Assembly (NCBI RefSeq): GCF_934660935.1
Contig: NZ_CAKUIH010000002.1
Location: 143,913 to 207,912, forward strand
DNA: 64,000 nt
Source: an uncultured Parolsenella sp.
Lineage (GTDB): Bacteria; Actinomycetota; Coriobacteriia; Coriobacteriales; Atopobiaceae
Reading direction: 5' to 3'
Each line of letters opens with the position of its first letter. Position 1 is the stretch's first letter. A model generated the notes under the pieces. It saw nothing but the letters and a program-made list of their open reading frames with translations. It had not been told where the DNA came from and made no database searches. Of this stretch, positions 33,017 to 39,904 are shown piece after piece. Both the position numbers and the translations under genes were made by a program.

Positions 33017-34006
33017 ATGGTAGGCATCGTCCTAGCAAGTCATGGCGAGCTTGCGGCAGGCGTGCGGCAGACGAGCTCCATGGTCTTTGGTGACCAGGAG
33101 AACGTTGCCGTCGTGAGCCTCGAGCCCTCCATGGGCCCTGATGACTTCAGGGCCAACCTCGAGAAGGCAGTCGCCACTCTCGAGGACCAGGAGCAGGTCC
33201 TGTTCCTGGTCGACCTTTGGGGAGGCACGCCGTTCAACCAGACGACCGCCTTCGCCAAGGGCCACGACACTTGGGCAATCGTGACGGGCCTCAGCTTGCC
33301 GATGGTCATCGAGGCCTTCTCGGCACGCTTTGATTCGTCCAAGACCGCCCACGAAATCGCGGCGCACATCGTTGGCGAGGCGCGCAAGGGCGTTTGCGTT
33401 CTGCCCGAGGAGCTCGAGCCCGCACCCGAGGTCAAGGCGGCTCCTGCCGCCAAGGCCGGTGCCATCGCGCCGGGGACCGTGCTTGGCGACGGCAAGATCG
33501 ACATCGCCGCCGTCCGCATCGACACGCGTCTGCTCCATGGTCAGGTGGCAACCGCCTGGACCAAGCAGATCGCCCCGAACCGCATCATCGTGGTCTCCGA
33601 TGGCGTCGCTCACGACGAGCTGCGCAAGACCATGATCGAGCAGGCGGCGCCTCCGGGAGTCCCGGCAAACGTCGTGCCCATCAACAAGATGGTCGAGGTC
33701 GCCAAGGACCCGCGCTTCGGCGCCACCAAGGCGTTCCTGCTCTTCGAGACCCCGCAGGACCTCCTCAGGTGCATCGAGGGTGGCGTTGACATCAAGAAGG
33801 CCAACATCGGCTCCATGGCGCACTCCGTGGGCAAGGTCGTGGTCACCAACGCTATCGCTATGGGCGAGGATGACGTGAAGACCCTCGAGGAGCTCAAGGC
33901 CAAGGGTGTCGAGCTCGAGGCCCGCAAGGTTCCGTCTGACTCCTCTGAGGACATCGACGCAATGCTCAGGAAAGCCAAGGCCGAGTTGGCCGAACAGGCA
34001 AAGTAA
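33017..34006 (+). CDS. manX: PTS mannose/fructose/sorbose family IIAB subunit
   Basis: These are the cytoplasmic phospho-relay domains of a man-family sugar phosphotransferase system, 329 aa. The IIA domain starts MVGIVLASHGELAAGV with phospho-His9, continues VFLVDLWGGTPFN, then a short Ala/Pro linker near 140-155. The IIB domain has VRIDTRLLHGQVATAW with phospho-His174 and PINKMVEVAKD, AFLLFETPQDLLRCIEGG. It takes phosphate from HPr and passes it to the incoming sugar. GGGAGG lies 6 nt before ATG 33017. The sugar is not certain; the ManO-like DUF956 gene supports a mannose/glucose type. Confidence 0.93.
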   Translation: MVGIVLASHGELAAGVRQTSSMVFGDQENVAVVSLEPSMGPDDFRANLEKAVATLEDQEQVLFLVDLWGGTPFNQTTAFAKGHDTWAIVTGLSLPMVIEAFSARFDSSKTAHEIAAHIVGEARKGVCVLPEELEPAPEVKAAPAAKAGAIAPGTVLGDGKIDIAAVRIDTRLLHGQVATAWTKQIAPNRIIVVSDGVAHDELRKTMIEQAAPPGVPANVVPINKMVEVAKDPRFGATKAFLLFETPQDLLRCIEGGVDIKKANIGSMAHSVGKVVVTNAIAMGEDDVKTLEELKAKGVELEARKVPSDSSEDIDAMLRKAKAELAEQAK

Positions 34007-34021
34007 GGGAGGGTCTAACAC

Positions 34022-34837
34022 ATGTCTCCGATTACCATCGCGCTCGTCGCAATCGTTGCCCTGCTTGCAGGCATGGAGGGCATCCTTGACGAGTTCCAGT
34101 TCCATCAGCCGCTAGTCGCGTGCACGCTGATCGGCCTCGTCACGGGCCACCTCCAGGAGGGCATCCTTCTTGGCGGTTCGCTCCAGATGATGGCTCTCGG
34201 CTGGGCGAACATCGGTGCCGCCGTCGCCCCTGACGCGGCCCTCGCCTCAGTCGCCTCCTCGATCATCATGGTGCTCGCCCTCAATGGCGGCACCGTCGAC
34301 TCCTCCACGGCCATCACGGCCGCCATCGCCGTGGCCGTGCCGCTGTCCGTCGCCGGCCTCTTCCTGACGATGATCTGCCGCACCATCGCGACCGCCATGG
34401 TCCACGGCATGGACGCGTGCGCCGAGAAGGGCGACTTTGCGGGCATCGAGCGTTGGCAGGTCGCCGGCATCCTCATGCAGGGCGTCCGCATCGCCATCCC
34501 CGCCGTCATGCTCTGCATCATCCCGGCCGAGGCCGTGACCAACGTCCTCAACGCCATGCCCAGCTGGCTCTCCGGCGGCATGGCTGTCGGTGGCGGCATG
34601 GTCGCTTCCGTCGGTTACGCCATGGTCATCAACATGATGGCCACCAAGGAGACCTGGCCGTTCTTCATCCTCGGCTTCGTCCTCGCCGCCATTTCGCAGC
34701 TGACGCTCATCGCCCTCGGCCTCATCGGCATCTCGCTCGCCCTCATCTACCTCGGCCTCAAGGACATGGCCAAGCAGGGCGGCGGTAACGGTGGGTCCGG
34801 CGACCCGCTCGGCGACATCCTGAACGACTACGAGTAG
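34022..34837 (+). CDS. manY: PTS mannose family IIC subunit
   Basis: This 271 aa integral membrane component has many hydrophobic segments. EGILDEFQFHQPLVACTLIGLVTGHLQEGILLGGSLQMMALGWANIGAAVAPDAALASVASSI is the family signature near the N-terminus. A later segment, GGMAVGGGMVASVGYAMVINMM, also fits. The charged C-terminal tail ends in GSGDPLGDILNDYE. It forms the sugar channel with IID. It lies 15 nt after manX with a GGGAGGG site. Confidence 0.93.
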   Translation: MSPITIALVAIVALLAGMEGILDEFQFHQPLVACTLIGLVTGHLQEGILLGGSLQMMALGWANIGAAVAPDAALASVASSIIMVLALNGGTVDSSTAITAAIAVAVPLSVAGLFLTMICRTIATAMVHGMDACAEKGDFAGIERWQVAGILMQGVRIAIPAVMLCIIPAEAVTNVLNAMPSWLSGGMAVGGGMVASVGYAMVINMMATKETWPFFILGFVLAAISQLTLIALGLIGISLALIYLGLKDMAKQGGGNGGSGDPLGDILNDYE

Positions 34838-34855
34838 GAAGGGGGAGTGATCACC

Positions 34856-35776
34856 ATGGCAGAGAATAAGGTTCAGCTTACTAAGTCCGACCGACAGAAG
34901 GTCTGCTTCCGTCACCAGTTCCTCCAGGGCTCGTGGAACTACGAGCGCATGCAGAACGGCGGTTGGTGCTTCTCGATGATCCCCGCGATCAAGAAGCTCT
35001 ACACCGACAAGGACGACCAGATCGCCGCCCTGAAGCGCCACCTCGAGTTCTACAACACACACCCCTACGTGTCCGCGCCGGTCATCGGCGTCACGCTTGC
35101 CCTCGAGGAGGAGCGCGCTAACGGCGCCCCCATTGACGACGTCGCCATCCAGGGCGTGAAAGTTGGCATGATGGGCCCGCTCGCCGGCGTCGGCGACCCG
35201 GCCTTCTGGTTCACCCTTCGCCCGATCCTCGGCGCCCTGGGCGCTTCCATCGCGCTCTCCGGCAGCATCATGGGACCGCTTCTGTTCTTCTTCGCGTGGA
35301 ACATCATCCGCTACGCGTTCCTCTGGTACACGCAGGAGTTTGGCTACAAGGTGGGTTCCTCCATCGCCAAGGACCTCTCCGGCGGCCTCATGGGCAAGGT
35401 GACCGAGGGCGCCTCCATCCTCGGCATGTTCATCATCGGTTCGCTCGTCGAGCGCTGGGTCTCGATCTCCTTCACCCCGATCGTCTCCCAGATCACGCAG
35501 TCCGAGGGCGCCTACATCGACTGGGCGAGCCTGCCCGCCGGTTCTGAGGGCGTCAAGGAAGCTCTGACGGCGTATAGCTCGATCGGCGCCACTGCACTTG
35601 ACCCGGTCAAGACCACCACGCTCCAGGCAAACCTCGACCAGCTCATTCCTGGTCTCGCAGCTGTCGGCCTGACGCTTCTGGTCTGCAAGCTCCTCAAGAA
35701 GAAGGTCAGCCCGATCGTCATCATCCTCGCCCTGTTCGCCGTGGGCATCGTGGGCCGTCTGCTCGGCTTCATGTAG
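34856..35776 (+). CDS. manZ: PTS mannose family IID subunit
   Basis: This 306 aa IID component pairs with IIC in the membrane; it begins with a long cytoplasmic/amphipathic part. LTKSDRQKVCFRHQFLQGSWNYERMQNGGWCFSMIPAIKKLY and HLEFYNTHPYVSAPVIGVTLALEEERANG are the classical IID blocks, followed by KVGMMGPLAGVGDPAFWFTLRPILGALGAS. ATG 34856 follows GAAGGGGGAG at a good distance; a GTG at 34847 is overlapped by that site. The stop is followed by two hairpins. Confidence 0.94.
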   Translation: MAENKVQLTKSDRQKVCFRHQFLQGSWNYERMQNGGWCFSMIPAIKKLYTDKDDQIAALKRHLEFYNTHPYVSAPVIGVTLALEEERANGAPIDDVAIQGVKVGMMGPLAGVGDPAFWFTLRPILGALGASIALSGSIMGPLLFFFAWNIIRYAFLWYTQEFGYKVGSSIAKDLSGGLMGKVTEGASILGMFIIGSLVERWVSISFTPIVSQITQSEGAYIDWASLPAGSEGVKEALTAYSSIGATALDPVKTTTLQANLDQLIPGLAAVGLTLLVCKLLKKKVSPIVIILALFAVGIVGRLLGFM

Positions 35777-35783
35777 GATATGA

Positions 35784-35798
35784 GACGCTCATAGCGTC
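35784..35798 (+). terminator. Short hairpin after manZ
   Basis: GACGCT-cat-AGCGTC is a perfect 6-bp stem with a 3-nt loop, 8 nt after the manZ stop. There is no T-run; it may protect the 3' end of manXYZ mRNA. Confidence 0.4.
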
Positions 35799-35804
35799 CT
35801 AGCA

Positions 35805-35843
35805 GGCCGCACCCCTGGCGCTAGCTGGTGGGTGCGGCCTTTT
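35805..35843 (+). terminator. Intrinsic terminator between manZ and the DUF956 gene
   Basis: Arms GGCCGCACCC (35805-35814) and GGGTGCGGCC (35830-35839) pair perfectly over 10 bp and are followed by TTTT. It should end most manXYZ transcripts, with read-through into the DUF956 gene. Confidence 0.8.
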
Positions 35844-35867
35844 CGTCAAACGCCTAAGGAGACAAGC

Positions 35868-36242
35868 ATGGTCCAGTCTCAGAACACGAAGGTCGACTAC
35901 ACGGAGAGGGCCTCGTCGCTCTCTGGGCTCACCACCTATGGCGACGTTATGGTTGGCGACCGCGCGTTCGAGTTTTACAACGAGCGCAACAAGGAGGATT
36001 TCATCCAGATCCCGTGGGATGAGGTCGACTACGTGGCCGCGGAGGTCCTGCCCGGGAAAAAGATCGCCCGATTCGCGATCTTTACCAAGGAAAATGGGCA
36101 TTTCGACTTCTCGACGCGCGATAACAAGGCGACGCTGCGCGCCATGAGGGAGCATCTTCCGGAGGACCTTCTGCAGAGGAGCCCGTCGCTCCTCGACGTT
36201 CTCAAGGCAGGCGTGCGGAGTTTGTCGCGTTTGGGCCGCTAG
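35868..36242 (+). CDS. manO: DUF956 family protein, ManO-like man-operon protein
   Basis: This is a small 124 aa cytoplasmic protein. ASSLSGLTTYGDVMVGDRAFEFYNERNKEDFIQIPWDEVDYVAAEVLPGKKIARFAIFTKENGHFDFSTRDNKATLRAMREHL fits DUF956, the protein encoded after man PTS operons in lactobacilli and streptococci. Its role is thought to be regulatory but is not settled. AAGGAG lies at the right distance from ATG 35868. It follows a terminator, so expression is probably lower than manXYZ. Confidence 0.8.
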   Translation: MVQSQNTKVDYTERASSLSGLTTYGDVMVGDRAFEFYNERNKEDFIQIPWDEVDYVAAEVLPGKKIARFAIFTKENGHFDFSTRDNKATLRAMREHLPEDLLQRSPSLLDVLKAGVRSLSRLGR

Positions 36243-36254
36243 CCCGCGAGGTGA

Positions 36255-36276
36255 TATAATCCATCAGTCGTATGCG
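36255..36276 (+). promoter_or_regulatory. Candidate efp promoter
   Basis: A perfect TATAAT (36255-36260) with weak -35 TTGGGC (36231-36236) at 18 bp. GTATGCG (36270-36276) follows 9 nt after the -10, matching the motif at murC and alaS. Confidence 0.6.
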
Positions 36277-36317
36277 TAACGGCCCGAGAGGGCAGCAATA
36301 AGAAAGTGAGTCGCCAG

Positions 36318-36884
36318 ATGCAGCAGATCAGCACCGCCGAGTTCAAGAACGGCATGGGTCTCAAGATCAAGGATAAGATCTACACCCTCGTCGAGTTCCA
36401 GCACGTCAAGCCCGGTAAGGGTGGCGCCTTCGTCCGTTACAAGATCAAGGACCTCCGCTCCGGCCGTGTCATCGGCGACCAGACCTGCAACGCTGGCTCC
36501 AAGTTCGACTCCGTCATGCTCTCCACCAAGGAGATGCAGTATCTCTACAACGACGGTGACAACTACTACTTCATGGACATGGAGACCTACGAGCAGATCC
36601 CCGTCCCCGCTGACTTCATCGGCGAGAACTCCAAGTGGCTCAAGGAGAACGACACCTGCCAGCTGATGTACGCTGACGACGACCTTCTCACCGTCCAGCC
36701 GCCGATGTTCATCGAGGTCGAGATCACCAAGACCGACCCGGGCTTCAAGGGCGACACCGTCCAGGGTGGCGGCAAGCCTGCCACCGTCGAGACCGGCGCT
36801 GTCATTCAGGTCCCGATGTACCTCAACGAGGGCGAAGTCATCAAGGTCGACACTCGCGAGGGCAAGTTCGTCGCGCGCGTCTAG
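36318..36884 (+). CDS. efp: Elongation factor P
   Basis: EF-P relieves ribosome stalling at polyproline stretches by binding between the P and E sites. The product is 188 aa from ATG 36318; a GTG at 36306 would add four residues. MQQISTAEFKNGMGLKIKDKIYTLVEFQHVKPGKGGAFVRYKIKDLRSG is the KOW-like N-domain with the modified-Lys loop (PGKGGAF). The two OB domains end VPMYLNEGEVIKVDTREGKFVARV. No EF-P lysine or rhamnose modification gene is in the window. The downstream 9-bp hairpin may regulate read-through to asp23. Confidence 0.95.
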   Translation: MQQISTAEFKNGMGLKIKDKIYTLVEFQHVKPGKGGAFVRYKIKDLRSGRVIGDQTCNAGSKFDSVMLSTKEMQYLYNDGDNYYFMDMETYEQIPVPADFIGENSKWLKENDTCQLMYADDDLLTVQPPMFIEVEITKTDPGFKGDTVQGGGKPATVETGAVIQVPMYLNEGEVIKVDTREGKFVARV

Positions 36885-36895
36885 CACAAACCCAC

Positions 36896-36917
36896 GGCCA
36901 CGCCACCCGGCGTGGCC
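36896..36917 (+). terminator. 9-bp hairpin between efp and asp23
   Basis: GGCCACGCC (36896-36904) pairs perfectly with GGCGTGGCC (36909-36917) across a 4-nt loop. The following TCGCTTCCC is not a proper T-tract, so this is a weak terminator or attenuator. Confidence 0.4.
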
Positions 36918-36944
36918 TCGCTTCCCTCATGGAAAGGGGCAGGC

Positions 36945-37307
36945 ATGAGCAATGAGCTGAGAATCGCCGGCATGGGCGTGTCGAAGAACGTCATCTCCCA
37001 GATTGTGGGCACTGCCGCGGAGAAGGTCGAGGGTGTCGCTGCCATCTATGGCCAGGACATCGCGCGCGGCCTCATCGCCATGCTCACGTCAAAGCCCCAG
37101 CCCACCACCAACGCCGTCGAGTGCTCGGTCGCGGATGACGACTCTCTCGTCATCACCGTTCGTCTCGTCGTGTTCTTCGGCTACCCGTTCACCAAGCTGG
37201 CCGCCGAGGTCCGTTCTGCCGTCGCCAACGCCGTTGACGCGCAGATTGGCGTTCGCGTCTCGAGCATTGACGTCTGCATCGACGAACTCATCTTCCCCAA
37301 GGAGTAG
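36945..37307 (+). CDS. Asp23/Gls24 family envelope stress protein
   Basis: This alkaline-shock-protein-23 family member has 120 aa. LRIAGMGVSKNVISQIVGTAAEKVEGVAAIYG and SLVITVRLVVFFGYPFTKLAAEVRSAVANAVDAQIGVRVSSIDVCIDELIF contain the typical Asp23 pattern. Such proteins are soluble and are thought to coat the membrane or couple to fatty-acid metabolism; the exact role is uncertain. GGAAAGGGG precedes ATG 36945. The position between efp and nusB is conserved in Gram-positive genomes. Confidence 0.9.
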   Translation: MSNELRIAGMGVSKNVISQIVGTAAEKVEGVAAIYGQDIARGLIAMLTSKPQPTTNAVECSVADDDSLVITVRLVVFFGYPFTKLAAEVRSAVANAVDAQIGVRVSSIDVCIDELIFPKE

Positions 37308-37312
37308 GTCCC

Positions 37313-37924
37313 TTGTCTTCTAGCTCTCGTATCGTCGGGCGCACGCTCGCCCGCTGCCAGGCCCTTCAGCTGCTCTTCCAGGCCGAGGCCTGTGGTCGCA
37401 GCGTCGCCGATGTCCTCGCTGGTGACTACGTGCTCTCCGAGGGTCCCCTCGTCGAGTACGGCGAGCAGCTCGCTCGCGGTACCGATGAGCACCGCGCCGA
37501 GCTCGACCACGTCCTTTCCGGTGCCGCCCGCAACTGGAGCATCTCCCGCATGTCCGCGACGGACCGCAACCTTCTGCGCGTCGCCCTGTACGAGATTCTC
37601 TTCGAGGATGACGTCGACAAGGCCGTCAGCATCGACGAGTGCGTCGAGCTTGCGAAGGCCTTTGGCAGCTCGGATGAGTCCTCCCGTTTCGTGAACGGCG
37701 TTCTCGGCCGTGTCGCCGCGGATATCGACAACGGCGTTGACGTGATCGAGGTCGCTCGCAAGAACTACGAGGACTCCGCAGCGGAGCTCGCCTCGGCCGC
37801 CTATGGCGACGAGGATGACTGCGAATACGCCCCGGAGGAAGGCTTCGCGCCTGAGCACGAGGACTTCTACGACGGCGATTACAAGGCCTCTGACGTGCCC
37901 GAGTGGGCCCGAGAGGGCGAGTAG
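37313..37924 (+). CDS. nusB: NusB, transcription antitermination factor
   Basis: NusB binds boxA RNA with S10 to prevent early termination in rRNA operons. The 203 aa product starts at TTG 37313, which has AAGGAG 8 nt upstream. GRTLARCQALQLLFQAEACGRSVADVL and NWSISRMSATDRNLLRVALYEILFEDDVDKAVSIDECVELAKAFGSSDESSRFVNGVLGRV match the NusB helical core. The C-terminal 50 residues are an acidic extension beyond the usual 130-160 aa. Confidence 0.93.
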   Translation: MSSSSRIVGRTLARCQALQLLFQAEACGRSVADVLAGDYVLSEGPLVEYGEQLARGTDEHRAELDHVLSGAARNWSISRMSATDRNLLRVALYEILFEDDVDKAVSIDECVELAKAFGSSDESSRFVNGVLGRVAADIDNGVDVIEVARKNYEDSAAELASAAYGDEDDCEYAPEEGFAPEHEDFYDGDYKASDVPEWAREGE

Positions 37925-37926
37925 CC

Positions 37927-38145
37927 ATGGCTTCCAAGCCGGACACCTCAAGTTACGAGCGCTTCTCGGACGTGACTGACCGTCTCGACGAGATTGTTGC
38001 CACGGTGCGCGACAAGGGCACCTCGCTCGAGCGTTCGCTTGACCTGTTCGACGAAGCCATCGCTCTTGGCACGAGGGCTGTCGATCTTGTCGACAAGGCC
38101 GCCTTCTCCCCCGAGGAGCGCGAGCGCCTGGTCGACGAAAGTTGA
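37927..38145 (+). CDS. xseB: XseB, exodeoxyribonuclease VII small subunit
   Basis: XseB is the small subunit of exonuclease VII, 72 aa. YERFSDVTDRLDEIVATVRDKGTSLERSLDLFDEAIALGTRAVDLVDKA carries the XseB pattern (RLxEIVxxL...L.L.LFEEGxxL). The large-subunit gene xseA, usually directly upstream, is absent. ATG 37927 is preceded by GAGAGGGCGAG. The last codons and the TGA stop lie inside a palindromic repeat (38141-38169), so insertion or growth of that repeat may have set the C-terminus. Confidence 0.88.
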   Translation: MASKPDTSSYERFSDVTDRLDEIVATVRDKGTSLERSLDLFDEAIALGTRAVDLVDKAAFSPEERERLVDES

Positions 38146-38169
38146 CAAAGGGACAGTCCCTTTGTCAAC
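38141..38169. repeat. Palindrome, TGACAAAGGGAC type (copy 1)
   Basis: A perfect 29-bp palindrome: arm GTTGACAAAGGGAC, single central A, then the inverted arm. It overlaps the end of xseB. The same 25-bp core occurs again at 41355-41379. Confidence 0.9.
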
Positions 38170-38197
38170 CTGCAAGAGGGACTGTCCCTTTTTCAGG
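38169..38197. repeat. Palindrome, CCTG...CAGG type (degraded copy)
   Basis: Arms CCTGCAAGAGGGAC and GTCCCTTTTTCAGG around a central T; two of 14 pairs are mismatched. It directly abuts the previous palindrome, sharing one base, as at 41.3 kb where both types also occur together. Confidence 0.8.
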
Positions 38198-38224
38198 TCT
38201 TGCCGCACAATTTGCGAAGTAACC

Positions 38225-38250
38225 AAGCGAGCCGCGATTGCGGCTCGTTT
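38225..38250 (+). terminator. Probable terminator of the nusB-xseB transcript
   Basis: CGAGCCGC and GCGGCTCG pair perfectly around loop GATT, extended by A-T pairs to 11 bp, followed by TTTGCT. The rest of 38251-38447 contains no gene I can support. Confidence 0.65.
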
Positions 38251-38447
38251 GCTATCTAGCGGGGTAGGGGTGTGCCGCTCGCCTGTATCCCGTGCCCGTC
38301 GCTCATCTCCCGCGTTCGTCGCTCCTATCCAAGCTATTTGTCTGGTTTATGTTGCGCGTCTCCGTTCACGCTTGAAAACCGTACGTTCGCCAATCGGCAC
38401 AATTCCTGCCTTGATTCGAACAAGAAGTATGGTTTCATATGGAATAA

Positions 38448-38479
38448 CAAACTAATTGTTTGGTTCGCAAACAATTAGT
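38448..38479 (+). promoter_or_regulatory. Inverted-repeat operator candidate before ygeX
   Basis: ACTAATTGTTTG (38451-38462) and its exact inverse CAAACAATTAGT (38468-38479) flank GTTCG. CAAAC-taatt-GTTTG (38448-38462) is a further nested palindrome, giving three CAAAC half-sites. It is AT-rich and ends 61 bp before the ygeX start, a typical place for a regulator to bind. Confidence 0.6.
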
Positions 38480-38540
38480 CGGTCATTCGGCGGGTGAGGT
38501 TCCCGCTGTGCTAGTCGGTCGCGACGGAAAGGACGCAAAC

Positions 38541-39755
38541 GTGAGCGAGAGGATCGAATGGGCTGTTAACGAGATGCCCAAGAGCGATGACGCGCACCTC
38601 GGCATCATGTCCCTGGAGAACGTCAAGAAGGCCTGCGCCTTCCACGAGAGCTTCCCCCAGTATTCTGTGACGCCGCTTGCTTGCCTCGATCAGCAGGCCA
38701 AGCGCCTCGGTATCGCCGGCCTTGCCGTGAAGGACGAGTCGTATCGCTTCGGCCTCAACGCCTTCAAGGTCCTCGGTGGCTCCTTCGCGATGGCCAACTA
38801 CATCGCCGACGAGACCAACAAGGACGTCGCAGATTGCACCTACGACTACCTCACCTCCGACGAGCTCGCGCGCGACTTCGGCCAGGCCACCTTCTTCACC
38901 GCCACTGACGGCAACCATGGCCGCGGCGTTGCCTGGGCTGCCAACAAGCTCGGCCAGAAGGCCGTCGTCCACATGCCCAAGGGTTCCACGAAGCCCCGCT
39001 TCGACAACATCGCCGCCGAGGGTGCCAAGGTCACCATCGAGGAGGTCAACTACGACGAGTGCGTCCGCATGGCTGCCGCCGAGGCTGACGCCTGCGAGCG
39101 CGGCGTGATCGTCCAGGACACCGCCTGGGAGGGCTACGAGAAGATCCCGTCCTGGATCATGGAGGGCTACGGCACCATGGCCTCAGAGGCTGCCGAGCAG
39201 CTCGCCGAGGCTGGCGTCGAGCGCCCGACCCACGTCTTCGTCCAGGCTGGCGTCGGTTCGCTCGCCGGTGCCGTCGTGGGCTACTTCACCAACCTCTTCC
39301 CGGACAACCCGCCCATCTTCGTCGTCGCCGAGTGCGCCCCGGCCGCGTGCCTCTACAAGGGTGCCAAGGCTGGCGACGGCGAGCCCCGCATCGTCGGCGG
39401 CGACATGCCGTCCATCATGGCCGGCCTCTGCTGCGGCGAGCCCAACATCCTCGGCTGGGACATCCTGCGCAACCACGTCCGCGCCTTCGTCTCCTGCCCT
39501 GACTGGGTGACCGCTCGCGGCATGCGCGTCCTCGGCGCCCCCGAGAAGGGCGACCCGCGCGTCATTTCCGGCGAGTCTGGCGCCGTCACGAGCGGCCTCG
39601 TCATGACGCTCATGCAGGACCCGGAGTACGCCGAGCTCAAGGAGGCCATCGGCCTCGACGAGAACAGCTCCGTCCTCTGCTTCTCCACCGAGGGCGACAC
39701 TGATCCCGAGCAGTATCGTAGGATCGTCTGGGAGGGCGAGTACCCCACCTTCTAG
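38541..39755 (+). CDS. ygeX: YgeX, diaminopropionate ammonia-lyase
   Basis: This fold-type II PLP enzyme breaks 2,3-diaminopropionate into pyruvate and two ammonia molecules, through 2-aminoacrylate. The product is 404 aa from GTG 38541, which has GGAAAGGA upstream; the open frame extends to 38460 but lacks support. The PLP lysine is in ESYRFGLNAFKVLGGSFA, the Asn loop is FFTATDGNHGRGVAW, and the phosphate loop is VQAGVGSLAGAV. SGESGAVTSGLV near the end matches the family. It heads the ygeX-ygeY-ygeW-arcC-mocA-hyuA-ridA cluster. E. coli YgeX is 398 aa. Confidence 0.94.
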   Translation: MSERIEWAVNEMPKSDDAHLGIMSLENVKKACAFHESFPQYSVTPLACLDQQAKRLGIAGLAVKDESYRFGLNAFKVLGGSFAMANYIADETNKDVADCTYDYLTSDELARDFGQATFFTATDGNHGRGVAWAANKLGQKAVVHMPKGSTKPRFDNIAAEGAKVTIEEVNYDECVRMAAAEADACERGVIVQDTAWEGYEKIPSWIMEGYGTMASEAAEQLAEAGVERPTHVFVQAGVGSLAGAVVGYFTNLFPDNPPIFVVAECAPAACLYKGAKAGDGEPRIVGGDMPSIMAGLCCGEPNILGWDILRNHVRAFVSCPDWVTARGMRVLGAPEKGDPRVISGESGAVTSGLVMTLMQDPEYAELKEAIGLDENSSVLCFSTEGDTDPEQYRRIVWEGEYPTF

Positions 39756-39770
39756 GGCGCTCCGCTCGAA

Positions 39771-39830
39771 CCGGCCTCGCCGCGAGAGTTTCTTTCGCGC
39801 AGGTCCGGCCTCACCGCGAGGACTTCCTTA
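39771..39830 (+). repeat. Imperfect direct repeat between ygeX and ygeY
   Basis: CCGGCCTCgCCGCGAG at 39771 recurs as CCGGCCTCaCCGCGAG at 39805, each followed by a T/C-rich tail of about 10 nt, period 34. Origin unknown; each copy can form a small CTC/GAG hairpin. Confidence 0.5.
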
Positions 39831-39904
39831 CTAACTGCGGGCGCCCCAGGAGTGGCGCCAAGTGATTCCAGGTAAAAGGGCCATCCAACAGAAAGGTTGC
39901 AGAC

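Noticed and set aside
38141..38197. CRISPR array, given several repeats in short distance
   Set aside because: The repeats are palindromes in pairs without regular spacers, occur only five times across 9 kb, and no cas gene is present.
38460..38540. Upstream extension of ygeX to the start of the open frame
   Set aside because: It would run through the inverted repeat operator; the GTG at 38541 has a ribosome site and gives the family's normal length.
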